Assembly (NCBI GenBank): GCA_017979445.1
Contig: JADQWC010000657.1
Coordinates: forward strand, 41,423 to 105,422
From: Akebia trifoliata
Taxonomy: Eukaryota > Streptophyta > Magnoliopsida > Ranunculales > Lardizabalaceae
DNA length: 64,000 nt
Direction of reading: 5' to 3'
In this document: piece after piece, positions 59,226-64,000 of the stretch
Position numbering within the stretch: position 1 is the first letter of the stretch
Layout: every line of letters starts with the position of its first letter
Notes under the pieces: model-generated
The model's input: the letters and a program-made list of their open reading frames with translations, nothing else
The model's database searches: none
What the model was told of the DNA's origin: nothing
Program-made: the position numbers and the translations under genes

Positions 59226-59739
59226 AGGCCATCTTTGGCCGAATCAATTCTCATGTTACCCAGTTCAATATATCCATTCTCAACCCCTTTGCAGCCTTTT
59301 CAAAAAGAAAAATTATGCCTTTTTCTTTCTGAGCCCGATCACTTAACCTAGGGGAGGGAAGCTTCGAACTACGTTTTGGTCTGATCCCAAAATTCTGGGG
59401 TACGTAGGCAACCTGAGAAGTTACTTCAGGCCCGACCACATCAAAATAAAAAAATATATTTCCCACGCAATAAAAAAATCAAGAAAAAATTCAAAAGAAA
59501 AGAAATATCATCCAAAATGGGAAAGAAAATTTAAAGAAAAAATAATAATTTAAAAGGAAATGCCACACAAGGGGCATTCGGGTTTTTGAGCCTCAAAATT
59601 CATTTCTTTTTATACCCAATCCTAAGCCTACCCATGAAAGTCCTCCTAAGTACTGTGCGAGAAGTCAAGGAAGATAGCAAAGCATGATCAGACAGCAACT
59701 CCAGAAGTTCAGAAGGGAAGAAGAAGAAAAAAGTCTGTT

Positions 59740-60010
59740 AAGTTGAAAACCCAATAAGGGTGGCTTAGGTAAAAATTAAGGCAAGCTCGCAAGGTTGAAA
59801 ATCTGAAAGGACAACCTTGACAACAATCAGAGCAAAGAAAAGAGAAAAAATTGTAAGCTCGCTAGATCGAAAACCTAAAAAGGCGATCTAGGCAAAAGTT
59901 AGAGCATGCTTGCTAGATTGAAAACCTAAAAAGGCAATCTAGGCAAAACTCAGAGCAACCAATAAAAGAAAATTTTCGTTGAGTTGAGAAGCTAAAAAGA
60001 CGGTCCGAGC
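59740..60010 (+). repeat. Tandem repeat (about 70 bp) in element B 3' region
   Basis: Four or so degenerate copies with cores AAGCTCGCTAGATCGAAAAC, CTAAAAAGGCGATCTAGGC and AAAAGTTAGAGCA. Homologous to element A at 37790-38010. Confidence 0.75.
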
Positions 60011-60595
60011 CGAAACATCAGAAGTCCGAATGATTAAGTTTCAATACCCAGTTTGAACCAAATATAGACTCAGTGGATACAAGTATCTCGTCTATGATTG
60101 ATTTGAAAAGTTTTATGTCCCTAGGCGAACCGACGAGGAGAAGGAACAAATTCTATGATGAATTTTAGAAAGAAATATTTTGTTCCAATATCTTTGAACC
60201 TGACTCAAAATCTTCAATGTAAAAAGTCAAAATTAAAAGTTAAACCTTTATTGCGCTTGCGGTAATCAAGGATTTCAAATTTTCATAACAAGGGCACTTC
60301 CTTTTTCTAAAGAGTACAGTTTCCCCCCTTACACTAGGGGCATTCGTTTTCAGATTATGTTCAATTATCCCCAGTACAATGTTCCCTATCAAACTAGGGG
60401 CATTTTGGTTCTGAAACCTGGTCAATTCCAACCCCAAAGGATAAGGTTAACTTTGAATTAAAGGTTACCCTCTTGATAGCAATTTTGAAAACTCCTAAGA
60501 TTCAAAGAGAGTTAAAATGTTTACCGGACCTTCATAAAATCCAACTTTTTATTAAATTCAAATGTGAGGTTAATCTCCTGTTCGTTCCCCCAAAA

Positions 60596-61011
60596 ATTAG
60601 TTCATTACTTTTTCACTCCGACTAGGTAGAGTAGGACTCCCAAAATAATTAGTTCATTACTCTTTCACTCCGAGTAGGTAGAGTAGAACTTCCAAAAAAA
60701 ATTAGTTCATTACTCTTTCACCCTGGGCAGGTAGAGTAGGACTCCCGAAAAGCTTAGTTCATTACTCTTTCACTCCGAGTAGGTAGAGTAGAACTTCATT
60801 AAAAAAAAATTAGTTTATTACTCTTTCACCCTGGGCAGGTAGAGTAGGACTTCTAAAAAAAAAAAATAGTTCATTATTCTTTTACTCCGAGTAAGTAGAG
60901 TAGAACTTCCTAAAAAAATTAGTTCATTACTCTTTCACCCTGGGCAGGTAGAGTAGGACTCTTAGAAAAATAAGCTCATTACTCTTTCATCCAGGGTAAG
61001 TAGAATATAAC
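60596..61011 (+). repeat. Dimeric tandem repeat (8 x about 53 bp) in element B
   Basis: Eight monomers starting TTAGTTCATTACTCTTTCA. From the second monomer two types largely alternate: one with CTCCGAGTAGGTAGAGTAGA, the other with CCCTGGGCAGGTAGAGTAGG, giving a higher-order unit of about 106 bp. A-runs between monomers vary in length. It lies 370 bp before the 3' LTR. Confidence 0.9.
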
Positions 61012-61361
61012 ATTCAACTTTTTCTTAACTTTTGTTCAGATTTGTCTCAAATCTCATTCAAATTTTCTCGAGTTTTGTTTTACTCAGATTTTACTCAATT
61101 TCACACAGTGCACACACTTGCACATTTGTTCTTTTAGTCAAGGAGAATTTTCTAAAATTCAAGGATCTGATACTGTCAGTGAGAGCTCTCGCTCAATGAC
61201 CTGACAACTTTTTAGTTCGGGGAGAACTTTACCTTCAAGGATCCGAATGCCTAGACGAATTGCTAAATCAGGCTGCAAAATGAACTGTTACTAGTTTTGG
61301 CATTCAGATATCGCACTATCTACCAAAATAGATTTGCTATCTAGTTTACTTCAACCCTCTG

Positions 61362-61376
61362 CCAAAGAGGGGCATC
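61362..61376 (+). other. Element B polypurine tract
   Basis: CCAAAGAGGGGCATC abuts the 3' LTR start and is identical to the tract of element A. Confidence 0.8.
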
Positions 61377-63109
61377 TGTAGACACCCCATTTTTACACTC
61401 GCCTGATTAATCAACTCGTCAACCCGATCGCAATGATTCCAAATGATGAATGTGTATTCCATTGCTTTATTTTGTTACCAGATGTGTTTCAGAAATCCAG
61501 ATGAGGTATCTCGAATTGACAAAACCTTAGAAACCACGCTACGCTAAGAAAATACGACTCCAGAAATATAGAAATCATCATCTTGCAGACCCAAAAAGAA
61601 GTTTCATGATAAAAATCACTAAAAAATTATCAAATTACTAAAATACCCCTAACCTCAAAACAACCCTAGAGCCTACGTTACGATTAGGAAAACCCATTCA
61701 AACACATAAAATAATAAATCTAAACCAAATAAATCATTTCGCCAATTTTCACAAAATTTGACAAAATTACGAAAATGCCCCTGATAAAGTTCATGACCAT
61801 TTCACACAAAAAATTTCATAAATGACACAAACTAATATTTCCATTGAATTCCTTACGAAAAATTGATTCTAAAACATCCTAGAACATTAAAAACTGACTT
61901 AAAACGTGAAAAGTCCTCTCTGGGGGCAAAACGGTAATTTCACAATTTTCATAATTAAAATTTTAAAATTAATAAATAAAACATTAAATAATTAAAGTGA
62001 AATATTAATGAAATTAATTTAAAATTTTGAACTAAAAAAATCGATCAATCGTGCTCTCATGAAAAATTGTTAAGGGTTCGTAAGATATTTCTTTAAGGAC
62101 CCCTCCATTTGGGGGCCCAAAGAATTAAAGATATAATAGAGGGGGGTTCTCCAAAAATTTAAAGCCAGTTAAGCAAGACTAAGGTCAAGGTATTAAAGTC
62201 AATCAAGCGAGACTAAAGTCAAAATTAAAGTCAATTAAGCAAGATTGAAGTCAAGATATTAAAAGTCAATCAATTAAGACTAAAGTCAAAATATTAAACG
62301 TCAATCAAATAAGACCAAAAGTCATAATAGAGTTCTAATTAAATAATAACTCAATCTAATAGAGTTCTAACCAAAACACAATTGCACGTAAAACAATTCT
62401 AATTAAAATACGACTCTACCTAAAACAAGTCTAACTAAAACACAACTCTAATTAAACACTAACTCTATCAAAATTAACCACTAAAAAAATCTATAAATAG
62501 AGGTGTTCGCATCCTATTTTCGTATCAAATAATAAACTCTAAGAGAAGTAGGTCTAAAAGCCCCCCTAGCCTCCCATAAACCCTAATTTTGGAGTCCCAA
62601 CTCCTTACCTAACATCCCTTCTTTGATTTTAGCCCAAAAAACACCTAAAAGCCCTTCAAAAACACCCCAAAATCTATAACAAACTCGAAGAATTCAGATC
62701 CAAAAAAGAAGAGATACCTTGCCTCGGAGATCGAAAATCAAATCTGAAGACAGAACGAAACAAGAAGTACGGTACAAGGAGCAATTTTTGTCGGATCTGA
62801 GGGAACAAAGTCTTTGCTATCGGAAAAGTATAACTTCTTATTTTTTTATTTTATTATTATCTAGGTTTTTTTAGCGATGTAACCTATTTGGGAAGTTAGT
62901 AGAGACCGGCTTTGGCCGGGCAGGGTTGGTGCCTAACACCTTCCAACCCCGTAACATGATCCCCGAATTCAGTTTTTTCTGTTCTAGATTATTCATTTAT
63001 CTATTTAGAGTCATTGATCGGTTCCTAGACCATAATAACTAGGTAGCGACTCCCAAACCTCAAGGGTCAAAAGCAGATCTGCGCACCCTGCGGATCGAGG
63101 GCGCTTTTA
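61377..63109 (+). repeat. Element B 3' LTR
   Basis: 1,733 bp. It ends GCTTTTA rather than GCTTTCA, a single substitution that damages the terminal CA. It is otherwise collinear with the 5' LTR, lacking a short AAAAGAACTCTAATT segment. Confidence 0.92.
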
Positions 63110-63339
63110 GGTATCTATTCATGCATTAAACATTAAATGGTGGCAACTCCTAAACTCTCGTAAAGTCAAATATTTTTTAACCTCAAGTATTTACCCCAAC
63201 AATATGAGTTAGAAAATCTAATAAGTGCCTAAGGAAACGAAGGGAAAATATGGACTTTTAATTACTTAACAAACCTTTAAGAGAACCCATGGAAATATTA
63301 AAGTATTTAGAAGAAAAAAAATTAAATTAGCCCATAGTT

Positions 63340-63815
63340 TTTAAACTCGGTATCACATCTCGTCTCGTTTAGCTCCGATACCAAGTTGACTCGAATGATA
63401 CGTCTTGTCTCGTTTGACATTGAGACAATGGTTTTTAACTATTTAAAAAATCTGAAAAATGCTAAAAAAAAATCAGAAATGATTCCTATTAAAAATTAAA
63501 TCCAAAAAATATAAAATTAAAAAAAATCGATTCGAGGGTGAAAGAATAGAAGGTTGAGGCTTTAACTCGTTTTTCTCAGTTAACTCGGACGAGATTTTAA
63601 AAATCTTATCCAATACATCCCATTTAACTCGTGAGTTAATCATTTTTTACGTTGTCTCGTTTATATCGCCTAAGATATTAGAAAATATTGTCCAAGACGA
63701 CTTACTTATATACAGTCGTCTCAAAATACTTTGTAAGTTGGTTTCGTTTAGCTTCGATATCGAGTTAACTTGGGCAGTACGTCTCGGTCTCGGACGAGTT
63801 TAAAATCATGATTTA
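63340..63815. mobile_element. Putative MITE with TTTAAACTCG inverted ends
   Basis: The left end GTTTTTAAACTCGGTATC and right end GGACGAGTTTAAAATCATG are partly complementary, and both subterminal regions repeat GTCTCGTTTAG-type motifs. No clear target duplication, so the class is left open. Confidence 0.45.
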
Positions 63816-64000
63816 GCTTAAGACCGTTGAAAGAACAAGTGAAAGACAAAAAATAAGAAGGACTTGTTGTATTCATGGATGAAGTATTGAGTTACACACT
63901 CTCTCTTCTGTCACAATTCTAAATTTTTTTAAAAATAGAAGGAAATTTAAAACCTTGGGCTTGTTTGGATACTAGGAACAGAACTACTGTTCCAAAGAAC
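63816..64000. other. Right edge, no gene
   Basis: AT-rich flank. The last 45 bp (GGGCTTGTTTGGATACTAGG) look like the start of another small inverted-repeat element cut by the window edge. Confidence 0.3.

Larger units (their letters stand above)
51005..63109 (+). mobile_element. Element B: non-autonomous Tat/Ogre-like Gypsy LTR retrotransposon
   Basis: A full-length 12,105-bp element with a perfect target duplication GGTAT (51000-51004, 63110-63114). Order on plus: 5' LTR, PBS, 3.9-kb leader, gag remnant, a joined scrap of RT start and integrase end, arrays of tandem repeats, polypurine tract, 3' LTR. The LTRs are very similar by eye and much closer to each other than A's, so B is the younger insertion. 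Protease, the RT core, RNase H and the integrase core are absent. Confidence 0.92.

Noticed and set aside
60596..61011. CRISPR-like array
   Set aside because: Monomers are contiguous without unique spacers, in a plant retrotransposon 3' region.

Overview
The window is nuclear DNA of a flowering plant. It is AT-rich, its genes have long introns, and it contains plant-specific families (a class XII-type LRR receptor kinase, a STRUBBELIG-family kinase, a plant UNC-13/PATROL1-like protein) and plant transposons of the Copia, Tat/Ogre-like Gypsy, L1 and RTE LINE, CACTA and hAT types. I cannot name the species. Most of the window is nested mobile DNA. Only one gene looks intact, and a second is present as its 3' end.

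Layout. 1-2128 is a decayed Copia pol followed by the start of its LTR. 2993-6626 holds the last four exons of an UNC-13-like gene on +, whose 2.9-kb last intron carries a reversed L1 fragment. 7100-8290 is an L1 3' end. 8556-11706 (minus) is an apparently intact non-RD LRR receptor kinase (RLK1). 11882-17320 has no complete gene, only single-exon scraps (cyclophilin, PPR) and MITEs.

The organising event is a tandem duplication. Sequence from 7964 to about 17320 (L1 3' end, RLK1, flank) starts again at 17321, directly after the end of the first unit. Unit 2 kept a broken kinase copy (RLK2, 26753-29497) and was then expanded from about 5 kb to 32 kb by transposons. Two are CACTA-type elements of one family in opposite orientations. 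CACTA1 (18494-26558, 8,065 bp, 3-bp target duplication TAT) carries ten exons of a STRUBBELIG-receptor-family gene with their introns. CACTA2 (30302-49010, about 18.7 kb) carries exons resembling PARP3, HSP70-17 and an MFS transporter, all in one orientation. Its insertion point can be read against the unoccupied paralogous site at 17081-17083. No transposase was recognised in either, so both look like non-autonomous, gene-capturing (Pack-type) elements.

CACTA2 was itself invaded by a 2.1-kb solo LTR (31022-33111, target duplication CATTG) and an 11.2-kb Tat/Ogre-like element A on minus (34426-45662, AGACC). Beyond unit 2 lie two hAT-type elements with perfect 8-bp duplications (49248-49690, 50223-50932) and a 12.1-kb relative of A on plus, element B (51005-63109, GGTAT). 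A and B both keep gag and lack most or all of pol. Both have tandem repeats just inside the 3' LTR. The right edge holds MITE-like sequence.

The retrotransposon and captured-gene reading frames are mostly broken. RLK1 is the only complete gene whose coding capacity looks undamaged. Family names come from reading conceptual translations against known family motifs; no database search was run.
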